Origin: Branchipolynoe longqiensis
Lineage: Eukaryota > Annelida > Polychaeta > Phyllodocida > Polynoidae
Assembly (NCBI GenBank): GCA_030323885.1
Contig: CM059186.1
Location: 155,963,064-156,027,063, forward strand
DNA length: 64,000 nt
Direction of reading: 5' to 3'
Under the pieces are notes generated by a model. The model did no database searches and was not told the DNA's origin. It saw only the letters and a list, made by a program, of their open reading frames with translations. The translations under genes were made by a program, and so were the position numbers. This document shows positions 9,218 to 20,837 of this stretch, one piece after another. How positions within the stretch are numbered: position 1 is the stretch's first letter; each line of letters starts with the position of its first letter.

Positions 9218-10241
9218 TTAAAGTTGCATAGTCCGATGGTTTTGAGTTTCTATGATTTTTGTAGTTAAATATATTAGGTTGACCATTAGAGTCTATCTTA
9301 CATGCACTTGAAGTTACTTTCATTTAAAATTGCTAACTTTGGAGATATTTGAAGTTTAGACGTGCAAAATTAATTGTGGTGTACTTGCCAAAACTCTGAC
9401 CCCATAGACTTCAACAGTACTTAGCAGGTGCACCCATATCTTAGCAAGTGCACCCATACCTTAGCAGGTGCACCCATATCTTAGCAAGTGCACCCATACC
9501 TTAGCAGGTGCACCCATATCTAGCAGGTGCATCCATATCTTAGCAGGTGCATCCATATCTTAGCAGGTGCATCCATACCTTAGCAGGTGCACCCATATCT
9601 TAGTAGGTGCATCCATATCTTAGCAGGTGCATCCATATCTTAGCAGGTGCATCCATATCTTAGCAGGTGCATCCATATCTTAGCAGCTGCATCCATGTCT
9701 TAGCAGGTGCACCCATATCTTAGCATGTGCATCCATATCTTAACAGGTGCACCCATATCTTAGCAGGTGCACACATATCTTAGCAGGTGCATCCATATCT
9801 TAGCAGGTGCACCCATATCTTAGCAGGTGCACCCATATCTTAGCAGGTGCATCCATATCTTAGCAGGTGCATCCATATCTTAGCAGGTGCATCCATATCT
9901 TAGCAGGTGCATCCATATCTTAGCAGGTGCACCCATATATTAGCAGGTGCATCCATATATTAGCAGGTGCATCCATATCTTAGCAGGTGCATCCATATCT
10001 TAGCAGGTGCACCCATATCTTAGTAGGTGCATCCATATCTTAGCAGGTGCATCCATATCTTAGCAGGTGCATCCATATCTTAGCAGGTGCACCCATATCT
10101 TAGCAGGTGCACCCATATCTTAGCAGGTGCACCCATATCTTAGCAGGTGCACCCATATCGTAGTTGGATATGTAGATTCAAATCTAGATAAGGGCGTAGC
10201 TTTCGAAAATTTGATGCTTTTATCGGACGTTGCAACTTTAA
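9218..10241. mobile_element. TTAA-bounded MITE, copy 3, with internal satellite
   Basis: Left end TTAAAGTTGCATAGTCCGAT, right end CGGACGTTGCAACTTTAA, TTAA at both limits. The two arms match other copies (landmarks CTAACTTTGGAGATATTTGA and CAAATCTAGATAA), but a 739-bp 20-mer array replaces the central part. Without the array, the length would be close to the usual 350 bp. Confidence 0.85.
9421..10159. repeat. 20-bp tandem repeat, 37 units, inside a MITE
   Basis: Unit TTAGCAGGTGCACCCATATC, with a common T-for-C variant at one position (CATCCATATC). One unit is 19 bp. The single-copy MITE sequence at the corresponding place (TTAATAAGTGCACCAGTATC at 16561-16580) is an obvious ancestor of the unit. 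Confidence 0.95.
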
Positions 10242-10547
10242 TATTAGGCGAGGGGCATTAGGTCACAATCATAAGGGCAGCTGGCAAAAAAATAGAGAAA
10301 GCTGAATTTTTCATTTTCAGTGAAGGTTTATTGATGATTCCAGAGTCATATTCTACAAACGTTCCAAAAATCTTGACTAGGCTGACGACGGGAGGGAAGG
10401 AAATAAAAATGCCCACCATCACCATTATGCGCTTACCTAAATTTGGAACTACGCTGAATATAATGCTATGTTTGTGTTCCATTTTCAGGGTTTTAGAATA
10501 CAGGAAACCCATTTATACCATAAGCACATGCTAAAACTAGTAAAAGG
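10242..10547. other. Unclassified intergenic stretch
   Basis: An 84-codon minus-strand frame (10258-10512) has no recognisable domain and no start-context support. I regard it as chance. Confidence 0.3.
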
Positions 10548-10889
10548 TTGGTTGTTGGAGTTTTACTCCTGACAACATCTAAGGTCATATCAGGATGGGC
10601 ACCGACTTGTGATAGTGCGCACTCATGGTGACTTTATAGTGCTGCCCCACTGGGAAATCAGGCCACCAGCACCATGACCCGATATTCCACTAAGTCACAT
10701 TATTCTGACACTGACTGCGCTAAACCAGTCTTTGCCCTATCCAATTAATGCCAAGTGCCAGGCTAGGAAGCAACAAGTATCAATTTTATAAGTCATCGGT
10801 TTGACTCGACCGAGACTCGACCGAGAACCGACCTCCCGATCTCCCACACGCAAGACCGGCGCTCTACCGATTCGGCCAGCGCGTCCGGT
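10548..10889 (-). mobile_element. SINE-L type I, near full length
   Basis: Tail TTGGTTGTTGGAGTTTTA at the left, type I head at the right (CTCTACCGATTCGGCCAGCG). The head-proximal linker carries a small duplication (CGACCGAGA repeated near 10807-10825). Confidence 0.75.
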
Positions 10890-11499
10890 GCATGGATTAA
10901 GGAAGGTGTTGGATAAATATACAGTCAACCAACCCTGGTTAATACAGACCAGTTTTATTTCCTGCACACAGCGCATATCAGATTACCAGAAATGTCAATT
11001 AACCGGCCTTGAGAATAATAGTGACAACATTTGTAAAAAAAATTGTTTTAATTCTATTTCATGTAGGTTTTGATCAGATGGCGATATTTCCAGATTAATC
11101 GCCGTCGGATAAGGCGAGCTGAAGCATGTGCAGTGACACCTTCTTTCCGCTATTAACCCTTTAAGGACAGAAGCACCCAAATGCACCCGCAAGTTACCTG
11201 TACTTACAAGCCGGGAGCACGCGAATGTGCCCGCCATATCTGATATCATATATCATAACCAGTAATACCAAGGAAGCTAAAGTTGGTATCATTTGAAAGA
11301 GAAATCAATTTACTTTCATGAAAAATCTGACTGGATTTTCAACGGTTTTTGAGATATATCAATTTAATTGCACTGACATCACATATTCAAATTTCTTTTA
11401 ACAATTAGTACAGTACTCCAGGGAGTTAATAATTTAAATCTCTTTTGGGCTAAAATAAAATATAAATACGCACTTCCTCAGGCGTTCATAGCTTGGTTT
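10890..11499. other. Unclassified intergenic stretch
   Basis: No repeat family or gene recognised. Short open frames on both strands lack conserved motifs. Confidence 0.3.
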
Positions 11500-11592
11500 A
11501 TATCGTGGAGCCGAGATAGACTAACAGTTAGGAAGTGCACTCCTGAATGGCAAAGATGTGAATTTTGAGTCCCGCTCTAGGCGCAATGTTTC
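11500..11592 (+). mobile_element. SINE-Q, degraded partial
   Basis: Shares GGCAAAGATGTGAATTTTGA and GTCCCGCTCTAGGCGCAAT with the tRNA-like part of the SINE-Q copies; the leader is missing. Confidence 0.5.
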
Positions 11593-11597
11593 CCTTT

Positions 11598-11928
11598 GTT
11601 TGTTGGTTGATTGTTGGAGTGTTACGGCCTGGCAACATCTAAGGTCATATCAGGATGTGAACTGATTTGTGACAGTGCACACTCATGGCAAAATGCTGCC
11701 CCACTGGAACACCAGGCTGCCAGCACCATGACCTGATATCCCACTCAGTCACATTATCCTGACACCGAGCAAACCAGTCCTTGCCCTATCCTAATAATGT
11801 AGAGCGCCTGGCTAGGAAGTGACAAGTATCAATTTTATAACTCATTGGTTTGACTCGACTGGGGAATTGAACTCTCAATCTTCCGCACGGGAGGCCTTCG
11901 CACTACCGATTCGACCACCGCGTCCAGT
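11598..11928 (-). mobile_element. SINE-L type I, near full length
   Basis: Tail TTGGTTGATTGTTGGAG to head (CACTACCGATTCGACCACCG in reverse). A short deletion removes part of the GACTTTATAG block near 11690. Confidence 0.7.
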
Positions 11929-13227
11929 AAACGTTCTTGAAAAGGAACATGTAAGGACGCAATAAAGAAGGTAAATCTGATGGGTGAGCCATGCTTTGTG
12001 TGTGTCCAGGTAATTGGCAAGATGCTTTCCCGCTGTCTTCAAACGTGGCATTGATGGGCACCTTGCGAACACCCACACATTGGCGGCTGCCAACTGCACT
12101 TGTCCCACACCGCTCTCTCTCCCCACTCCTCCTCCCCACCGCCATCCACACACCACAACGCATATATGTAGACACTAGACATGTATGGGTGTGAGGACCT
12201 ATTCACCAGCACCAGGCGGTGGCCCACACTTTGACTATATAGACAGGCAGAAAACTCACCGTGTCTAGGTAGCCCTCCTACCTAGCTATTGAGGAGTTGT
12301 GTCAAACGATTAGCACCGCGTGACCAGTGCCTCATCGGCCATCATGGTTGGATAGAAAGTATAGGTATAACACTGCCAATGTGGCGGTGTGTGTTAATAT
12401 CGCTCCGATTTTTGGTTTAATTTGACCGAGTTTCCGCTTTTGAGTAAGTTTTTTTGTGTTTTTTTTGTTGTAAATATAGTTTATTCATTGAAAGAAGTCT
12501 TTTGTCAGCGCCATGGCACTGGTATTCCAGCCATGTGACTATACAGTTATTTCCAATATATGTATATGTAGTCTGATATTGTCACCAGCAGTTAGCTCAA
12601 GTCAGCTGAAATGAACAATATTAATCATTCCAAGACTTACATATGGTATAGTTTGACAATTCACATATAAAATAGTAGTTATATGTTGTGTACATACATA
12701 CTTAGATACATACATGTGTATTGATTAGACCTTTACATTAGGAGTGGTTAGGTGCATAGTTTCCCTTCACAGGGTTGTATGCCTACTGTATTGTGAATTG
12801 CATAATTATCATGTTGTTGGCAATAGCATTTTGAGATAGAGTGTTAGTAGAATGGTTTGTTTATTCTGTTAGATAGAGTGTGGTTAGCTTGTAGGGTTAT
12901 GCTTAAAATGTTAATACCTCGGGTGTGTTTTTGACTACATGAAGTAGTTTGAGTAAGTAGGTTGTTAGTAATGATGGGATAAACTATGCTTGGACGATTG
13001 TACATTTCAGTCATTTAGTAGTCTAGTACAGTCTTTATTAGTGTCTATCTTTATAGCAATACTACCACACTGATATACATTTTATGAATTTGCTGGGCAA
13101 ATAATTTGTAAGGTGGATAACTTGGTTTGTTGGCAGCAGGTAAAGGAGCGTTTGGGGTGGTGGGGGTGGATGGGGGGGTGGCCCTAGGTGCTTATAATAG
13201 ATAGATAATTAAATATGGCGACCTCAT
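11929..13227. other. Unclassified, mostly AT-rich, low-repeat stretch
   Basis: One of the longest stretches here without recognisable repeats. No coding frame with conserved motifs was found on either strand. The right part lies downstream of the non-LTR pseudogene and may include its 3' untranslated region. Confidence 0.35.
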
Positions 13228-15010
13228 CACTAGGCCTGTAGAGGGGCTTGATTGGCTTGGTGAATTCTTACCAGGTTCTTGAATTCTAGTTGTGTTTGTG
13301 CATGTCTAATTCTGACTGGGAGTTCATTCCATAATTTGCTGCCTTTGTAGATAGGGGCTCTTGTCAGTCTATTTGTGAGTGGTTTAGGAACTTTGAGGAG
13401 TGTAACAACCCCCTAGCTGGCAACTCTGGTGGTACGGTCTATGTAGTTTTCATCCTTGGCTCTGATAAACATAGGAGATAGCAGATGTGCATCTTTCCTT
13501 TTGCTCAGGTATGGGATATTACATCTAGTGTGCATCTCATTCACTGAGAGAACGTTTCCCCTATATACTGTTCTAAGTGCCTGGTTTTTGGTTCTCTGTA
13601 ATTTATTTTCTTGTTGTTTTGTTAAAAGGCCATAGATTGGATCATTATAATCTATTATTGGCAGTATAGATGCCTTACACAGTTTGAGCACTGTGTCCTC
13701 ACTCATCTAACATCTTATTTTTCTAAAGGTTGCCATTCTCATAACTAGAATTTGATTCAGCTTCGATAGTTGCTGGTTCGCATTCAGTGTACAGTCAAGT
13801 CTGGTTCCTAATTATTTATACGAGTTCACTTCTCTGCGCACTGCATTGCCTATACATAGCTCTATATTTTGTGCTTGAGATTTTCTAGATTTTGTTCCAA
13901 ATATCACATTCTGATTTTTGTGTGTTTAAGGTAAGTTTGTTATCAGCACACCAAATATTCACCTTTTTCAACACCTTGTTTACAATAGTAACTGCCAGAA
14001 TAATTTTTTTATTGTGCACTGTGAGGACAGCATCATCCGTAAAAAGTGTGAAATTAGCACTGGCAGACAGCAATGGTAGGTAATGAATAAATATCAGAAA
14101 GAGGAGTGGTCACAAAGTGGAACCTTGGGGCACTCCTGTTCTGACAATTCTACTGGAGGATTTGTATTATTAATTTTTGTGACTTGTTGTCTGTTGTTTA
14201 GGTAGTTAGATATAAACCTACATGATCTTTTTCCTAGTCCAGCTCTTTTGATCTTACATAGCAGTATTTTGTGGTCAATTGTGTCAAAAGCTTTCTTGAA
14301 ATCAAGAAAAACAGCTATTGTAAACTCCCCTCTGTCTGTGTTAATCAACAATTCATCCATTAATGAGGCAAGTGCCTTAGTCATTGACCTTTCTTTTCTG
14401 AAGCCATTTTGTTGGGTGGCTAAATAGTTAGTGTCCTCAAGAAATGTCTTTATTTGGTCATGAATTATCTGTTCAATTATTCTGCCAGGGAGAGGTAGTA
14501 TGGATATTGGTTGCAGTTCATTACAGGACTTTGGGTTACCTACCTTGGGTGTAGGGATAACAGTTCCTCTCTTCCATTATTCTGGGAAAATTCCAGTAGT
14601 AATTATGAGGTTGTATCGGTATGTAAATTCATCTATTAAAGCCGTAATGGTACCTTTGATAAAGGTTGAACTGATGTCCTTCATGCATGAAGGTTTGAAT
14701 GGTCATAGATTTTGTACTTTGGTAAGGATCTTCTTTTTTATTGTTTCTATAAGATCATATTTGTGTTGGTGAACTACAACCTTATAGTTTTCCTGGACAT
14801 CATCTTTTGGCTGAAATTTGTGGACTAGGTTAGCTCCTATATCAACAAAGTAATTGTTGATCTCTTCTGCTAGGTGAATGTCGGGTATTGTTTCACCAGT
14901 GCTGTCGTTTATTAGATTACTGATTTTTGGCTTGGGATCAGGCTCTATTTGATCTACTTCATACCAAAATAACATTATTTCAACCCCCGAGTGAATATTC
15001 ATGGTTCTAA
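13228..15010 (-). pseudogene. Non-LTR retrotransposon reverse transcriptase, degraded
   Basis: Minus-strand fragments lie in the right order for a LINE polymerase. Near 14490-14580 the text reads WKRGTVIPTPKVGNP and PISILPLPGRIIEQI; near 14390-14420, ATQQNGFRKERSMTKAL; at 14270-14330, FLDFKKAFDTIDHKI (motif A with its Asp); at 13990-14060, FTDDAVLTV (the catalytic FADD box, Ala changed to Thr); and at 13230-13400, the C-terminal KGSKLWNELPVRIR followed by a stop at 13228. Several stops and frameshifts interrupt it, including a stop before WKRG and one near 13425. No endonuclease domain is seen upstream, so the copy is also 5'-truncated. The motif pattern fits CR1/Jockey-like non-LTR elements; the exact clade is not resolved. 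It cannot encode a working protein. Confidence 0.85.
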
Positions 15011-15420
15011 ATAACAGAATTAGATCGTAGCAGTGAATAGATTTGTGCTTTTTGTTTTATTTACATTCGCATAACGCCGTGCCCGGTGTAGGGGTGGGGG
15101 TAGGGGTGTGGGGTGTGGGTGGGGGTGGGAGAAGTGTTCGTGGGAGAGAGGAACTAAAAGATGCACACAGTCATGGCTGAAAGTACATATTTGAAGAGAA
15201 TGGGGAAATTCACGAGGCGACCTTCCTGAATGGAATCCAAGCAGCCGTGCGTGCTGAGCAGTGTGCACACACCTGTAAGACATTCCCCTATAATGACGAA
15301 GGCTCACCCGCCCTACTTTCCTCCTAATACACGAAGGCAGCCATGACACCGAGAGCAGAATTCAGGGTGGGTGGGATACTGCCCCCACGCTGATGAAATA
15401 AACCCTACACACACCCATAA
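15011..15420. other. Unclassified intergenic stretch
   Basis: G-rich run at 15083-15128 (GGGTGTGGGG type). No gene seen. Confidence 0.3.
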
Positions 15421-16115
15421 CAGCTGTCATATTAAGTGATTATGTAGAAACAGTGAACTGAAACAAATTGTGTTGCGATTGTTGCCCTGGACTATATAGA
15501 CCCCACTGAGTAGCAATAACATATTTATAATTTAAACCACAGAATTTGCCTCGATGAACATGTCTTGGTAACATCATATCTTTGTTTAACATGTGTTTGT
15601 TTCCTCAAGGATGGATGGATGGATATTGGAGTTTTACGTCCTGGCAACATCTGAGGTCATATCAGGACGGCTACCTACTTGTGACAGTGCACACTCATTG
15701 CGACTTTATAGTGCTGCCTCAATGGGAGACTAGGCCACCACCAGCTTGACCTGATATCCCACTCAGTCACGTTATCCTGACACTAGCCAACCAGTCCTTG
15801 CCCTATCCAAATAATGCCGCGTGCCTGGCTATGAAGTGATAATTATCAATTTTTAAGTTATTGGTCTGACTCGACCAGGGTTCCAACCCGTGAGTTCGAA
15901 TCCCCCGATCTACCAAAACGGTCATATTAAGTGGATATTGTCAAACAGTAAACTGTAACAACAAAATGTGTCACAATTGTTGGCCTAGACCATATAGACC
16001 CCAATTAGTAGCAATACAATTTTTATAATTTAAACCACAGAAATTGTCTGTTGATGAACATGATTGTCCTGGTCTCATCATATCTTTGTCGAAGATGTGT
16101 TTGTTTCCTCAAAAA
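15421..16115. repeat. 190-bp direct duplication with a SINE between the copies
   Basis: 15421-15609 and 15923-16115 are about 80-85% alike by eye (landmarks TCATATTAAGTG, ATATAGACCCCA, TTTATAATTTAAACCACAGA, GTGTTTGTTTCCTCAA). A SINE-L lies between them. Non-coding. Confidence 0.75.
15621..15921 (-). mobile_element. SINE-L type II, head incomplete
   Basis: Tail merges with a GGAT repeat at 15609-15622. Body is complete; the head is cut at CCCGATCTACCAAAACGG, which is the type II variable-arm sequence. Confidence 0.65.
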
Positions 16116-16305
16116 GCAGCATGTAGGTTATCTGTGTATAAGCTCCCGGGTTCATGATGTTGGATTACATATTATTTGTTTATAAGGGGCAGTGGGAAGA
16201 CAACCATTAATGGTTACACTGTTCCTACAATTTATATTATTGTCAATAGGTTAATTTATGTTTATGTACTAACTACTATGTATGGACATTTTGAATAAAC
16301 AGAAC

Positions 16306-16660
16306 TTAAAGTTGCATAGTCCGATGGTTTTGAATTTCTGTATTTTCTCTGAGGTAAATATATCAGACCGATCACTAGTATCTACTTTACATTAGTTCAA
16401 AGTTACTTTTAGTTTAGATGGTAAACCTTTGAGATATTTTGAGTGCAAACATGGAAAATTAGTTTTGGCAAGCTTGCCAAAACTCTGATGCCATAGACTT
16501 CTGCAGTAACAGGTCCTGTTAAATTCACTCAGTATTGCCTTCTACACAGAAACAAATGCTTAATAAGTGCACCAGTATCTAAGTTAGATATGTCAAATCA
16601 AATCTAGATAATTGATTTGGTTTTGAAAATTTGATATTTCATCGGACTATGCAGCTTTAA
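16306..16660. mobile_element. TTAA-bounded MITE, copy 4 (intact, 355 bp)
   Basis: TTAAAGTTGCATAGTCCGAT at the left and ATCGGACTATGCAGCTTTAA at the right give 20-bp inverted ends with one mismatch. Non-coding, and a good reference copy for the family. Contains TTAATAAGTGCACCAGTATC, the apparent source of the 20-bp satellite at 9421. Confidence 0.85.
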
Positions 16661-17032
16661 TGTCTTATGTCTTATATCTGTAAGTTATAAGGCATAGCCA
16701 TATGGCTTCAATTTTACTATTACTCCGAGTGGGGTTTCTTTGAGACCTCTGTTGCTGGGTTACTGACTTCTATAATTAGTGGCCCATGAATCCGAACATG
16801 TTTCAGTTCTATTTAATAGAGAGGCGCTATCCAGCTGGGTAAGCATTCCCTGGTCTACGTCATTAGCGCTGAATGACTCTAATGCCCACATCTTGACCAC
16901 AGCGACCCCCCCCCCTTTAAGCCAACGTGTTATGGGGATTAATGGGATATTTCAAAATATTCAAATTATTACTGATATGTTTTCATCACGATAATTGGGA
17001 ATGCAGAAGCTTGTATTAGTCATGTTGTTGCC
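16661..17032. other. Unclassified intergenic stretch
   Basis: No gene or repeat recognised apart from a 10-base C run near 16907. Confidence 0.3.
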
Positions 17033-17870
17033 ATTTAAACTAAACATCATCTGTAATGATGTATTAGAATGAGATCACGTGATGTTCACACATTTAGGCC
17101 TGCCAGACGAGACCTGATCCAAGTTGAACTTATCGGCGTTCAAACTAAACAACATCTGTAGGTAAAGATGTGCATATCGGACATGAGATCACGTGATGTT
17201 CACACATTTAGGCTTGTCAGACGAAACCTGATGTAAGTCAAACTTATCGCCCTTCAAACAAAACAAGATATGTACAATAAGAGAGCCTGTCAGACGACAC
17301 CGTATACAAGTCGAACTTATCGCCCTTCATACTAAACAACATATGTGCATAAAGACGAAATAACGGAAATGAGATCACGGGATGTTCCTACCTCTGAGCC
17401 TGTCATGTCAGACGAGACCTGATACAGTTTGTTTGTTGTTGGTTTACGTCTTAACAACATCTAAGGTTATATCAGGATGGGTACCGACTTGTGACAGTGC
17501 GCACTCATGATGACTTAATAGTGCTGCCCCACTGGTAGACCAGGCTGCCAGCACCATGACCTGATACCCCACTCAGTCACATTATACTGACACTGAGCCA
17601 AGCAGTACTTGCCCTATCCTAATAATGCCGAGTGCCTGGCAAGGAAGTGACAAGTATCAATTTTTAAGTCACTGGTTTGACTCGACCAGGGTTCGAAACC
17701 ACGATCCCACAGTCTACCAACACCGGAGACGGACGCTCTAACTCATTCGGCCATCCCGTCTGGTTAGACCTGATACAACTTATTGCCCTTCAAACTAAAC
17801 AACATCTGTACTTAAAGATGGGAATATCAGAATGAGATCATATGATACAAGTTGAACTGATACTGAGGCA
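17033..17870. repeat. About 115-bp satellite, five diverged units
   Basis: Units share ATGAGATCACGTGATGTTCA, AGCCTGTCAGACGAGACC, GTTGAACTTATCGCCCTTCA and AACTAAACAACATCTGTA. Units start near 17070, 17183, 17290 and 17368, with a last one at 17766-17870. A SINE-L insertion (17427-17765) splits the array. Confidence 0.8.
17427..17765 (-). mobile_element. SINE-L type II, full length with target duplication
   Basis: Flanked by AGACCTGATACA at 17415-17426 and 17766-17777, a 12-bp target duplication taken from the satellite unit. Tail TTTGTTTGTTGTTGG at the left; type II head in reverse (CATTCGGCCATCCCGTCTGG) at the right. Confidence 0.9.
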
Positions 17871-18390
17871 GCCCAGCAATGACTGCGCTCACCGTTGAAG
17901 AGCGCATGGCCTATGTTGATATAACGCAGTATTCATCAAGCCCAGGAACTGTTGCATACGGTGCGTGTGAGGACATTACTTCTTTCCAAGTAATATGTTA
18001 ATTTCGAACCAAGCGAATGACCTTCCGCCCACCCTCCACCCAGTTATCCCACTTGCATAGTGCAGTTTGCTGATTTCCAGAATGTCCATGCATGTATGCA
18101 TGCCATACCATATTGGGTTTGGTGAAAGGCCACACAGGAGACAAACTGGTATACTCTGGTTAGAGAAACTATCTGTGATGGTGTTATCTTACCCGGAGAA
18201 ATTACGATATCGTTTAAGCCATAATCCATAGATCATCTAAAGCCATCAAATCCCTGGTCCCGTTATCTATAATATAAGGAGAGCTTGCGATATCACATAA
18301 GCCATAATCTTTATATCTTAAGCCATAATGCATGCGGCTTCGTTATCTACAGACATAACTTACGTCATCACTTCAAACTTGCAGTCAAAT
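17871..18390. other. Unclassified intergenic stretch
   Basis: A short repeated phrase (TAAGCCATAATC) occurs three or four times between 18210 and 18335. No gene seen. Confidence 0.35.
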
Positions 18391-18652
18391 GGTTGTTGTT
18401 GGTTGGGGTTTTATGTCCTAGAAACATCTACACTCAAATCAGGATCGGTACTGACGTGGTACAGTACACTCATGGTGACTTCATAGTGCATCCCCACAGG
18501 GAGAACAGGCTGCTGGCACCATGACCGATATCCTACTCAGTCAGATTATCCTGACACTGAGCCAACCAGCCCTTGGCCTATCCTAATAATGCTGAGCGCC
18601 TGACTAGGAAGTGACAAGCATACATTTTGATGTCATTGGTTTGACTCGACCA
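18391..18652 (-). mobile_element. SINE-L, head missing beyond the B box
   Basis: Tail TTGTTGTTGGTTGGGG to TTTGACTCGACCAGAGG. Confidence 0.6.
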
Positions 18653-18761
18653 GAGGCTTCAAGTTGATGGTTCTGTGTTAAGTGATAACTAATGTGCCTA
18701 GTAAAACCTGTGGTGGGGGCTACTGGCAATACTGGAGGAGAAATCCATCACACTAGCTAAC

Positions 18762-19375
18762 ATCATCATCATCATGCTGTCGGTCGCGATGCGATAAAGA
18801 CTGCTTTCATTACTTGACTGCCGCTCTCCACCCAGCTCCCCGCCGTGAGAGTTGCGTCCATGAGTCGGTCTTAATGTCTCTCAGCTTCAGGTTTCTCTTG
18901 ATGGTATCTTTGAACCGGAGACGGGGGCACCCTCTCTTTCTGTAGCCAGAAGACAGTTGAGAATAGAGGATCTGCTTTGGTAGCCTGTCTGATGACATCC
19001 TCGTGAGGTGTCCAGTCCACCGGAGATTCTTTTTGATCAGCATTTCATGAAAGCTGCCTGCAAAAGTGTTGAAGTGCTGCTGGCTTTTGCAAGTTACCAG
19101 CGGCACTCTCTCGGAGAGCAAATAGAGGTTTCACACCGGCAAGAACATGTCAAGACAGGCGCAAAACTATTTGTCCCTGCAGTGGCTGGTCGGGAGATGT
19201 TGGGAGTTCCATACATCAACCGCCCTTAATGCTGCCACAGTGACATGGTTTTCTGTTTAGGGTTTGCTCCCTTAGCCTTTGGTTCTGTCAAGGACCTGTA
19301 CCACAAGGCAGTGGTTTACAACTCTGCAAGGCAGGGGCGTCAAACTCCCTGAGGTATTGCTATACCTGCATACCA
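18762..19375 (-). mobile_element. Chimeric retroelement copy 1: 5' module plus LINE 3' end
   Basis: The minus strand first reads a 5' module of about 320 bp shared with 22813-23415 and 56519-56877 (landmarks GGTATAGCAATACCTCAGGG, CAGTGGCTGGTCGGGAGATG in reverse). It then reads the C-terminus of a LINE protein at 19042-18813: LIKKNLRWTGHLTRMSSDRL, then RKRGCPRLRFKDTIKRNLK, DIKTDSWTQL, stop. This C-terminal pattern (RWxGHxxRM...RxRGxPxxRxKD...) is common at the end of animal LINE reverse transcriptases. The element ends in a (ATG)n tail at 18764-18775. The fragment is too short to encode reverse transcriptase. Confidence 0.75.
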
Positions 19376-20230
19376 CTAGCTAACAGTGGGTAGAGAACAA
19401 TAGACATCACGGTTCTGACTGCACATGCGCTGAAAACGGCGTTGGGAGCAAAGCAAAGGCATACTGCCATTGAGTTTACCGATACGCATAGGGAAAAACT
19501 TCGATTTTTATTCAAAATGAATAGAAATACATAACAATTTGGCATAAACATGTATGCACACATGCACTATAATGATCTGATGAATATAACTAAGACAAAA
19601 CTAGCCATAGTTAAACATTTTGAGCTAAGAAACATACAATTCCACACAAAATAATCAGTGATATCCACATCACCATTTTTAATTCTTGTTCTAAATATTA
19701 AAATGCCAAATGTGTCAACATACACTTGTTTCAGAGAAATATATAACCAATATCTGATTAACCCTACTCATTTTCTATTTCTACATATGTCATTAACCAT
19801 AGGATATAATAAAAACATGAATAAAATAAATCAAACTGACTCTGGCTATGGCTCTAACACTAGTCTGAGTGCCTAGATTTGTCTAAATCTGAATGCACAT
19901 GGCATAGGATGTGCTGACTATATAAATATCTTAATTTATTATATAATTTTTTTTAGTTGGTATTCTATGTTTCAAATAAGAGCTGAGATGAGCTGAAACT
20001 ATCATATTTCATACCTGCACCCAGTGTATTAGCATCAGCCATGTGCTTCTCATGGGTATGTTTTGCTCTGACGCATCCCACAATGCACCGCACCACTGGA
20101 ACCATGATGTAGTCTATTCAAACTGTGATATATTCGGCAGTAAACACCAAATCGTTCCACTTATCTGCAGGTGGGATTAAGATGTCGCCAAAGCCATCAT
20201 AATCCTCCAAGCCACAATCCATTTATCATT
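19376..20230. other. Unclassified AT-rich stretch
   Basis: 19478-19545 resembles a piece near 1392-1442 (TTTTATTCAAAATTAATAGA). No gene seen. Confidence 0.3.
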
Positions 20231-20490
20231 CATATGTTGTGCAGTGCACAACATATATCCAGCGGTTCTAAATAGACAACGGTTATTTGGTTTATATGTA
20301 TACATATATATATGTACATCGATGTACAATATATGTGTATATATGTACTATATAATTTATTATGTGGATATAAATAACGGCAGCCCCTTAATGTTTCTCT
20401 CTCAGCACCTTAACTTCCATGTTATTCACTGAGGAGCGGGCATTCTCTCCTCCCCTGCCTCCTATACCCATGAGCCAACTGTCACTCTGT
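20231..20490 (+). repeat. Dispersed repeat shared with 44165-44365
   Basis: Starts with a 25-bp palindrome (ATATGTTGTGCA, G, TGCACAACATAT). Later blocks ATTTATTATGTGG, AATAACGGCAGCCCCTTAAT and GAGCCAACTGTCACTCTG recur inverted at 44165-44365. Family unknown. Confidence 0.6.
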
Positions 20491-20564
20491 GGAATATCGA
20501 TCCTACTTCGGACAGCTTTGTTGCATTGCATAGTCCGACGGATTTGAGTTTCTGTCATTTTTCG

Positions 20565-20635
20565 TGTTGTTTGTTTGTTGTTTTGCTTGTTGGTGTTTTA
20601 CGTCCTAGCAACATATAAGGTAATATCAGGACGGG
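20565..20635 (-). mobile_element. 71-bp SINE-L 3' end with 10-bp target duplication
   Basis: TCATTTTTCG occurs at 20555-20564 and again at 20636-20645. Between them lies only the SINE tail and the last 40 bp of body. This shows the family's 3' end to be the mobilised end and confirms 5' truncation on insertion. Confidence 0.9.
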
Positions 20636-20837
20636 TCATTTTTCGAGATAAATATATCAAATGTCTTGTTATAATTGGTATTACGTTAGCTTGAAATATG
20701 TTTATTATATATGGTTCACTTTGGAGATATTTAAAGTACAAACAACCCAACATAATTTTGATGTGCACACCGAAATGCTGGATATCATCAGCTTTGCTCA
20801 CTCATTTTCGATAATAGTAATGTGGCAGGGGAGCATC

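Noticed and set aside
9421..10159. CRISPR-like array of 20-bp repeats
   Set aside because: Tandem without spacers, and the unit derives from the surrounding MITE.
10258..10512. An 84-codon minus-strand frame with hydrophobic stretches
   Set aside because: No recognisable domain and no supporting context; frames of this length are expected by chance in AT-rich DNA.
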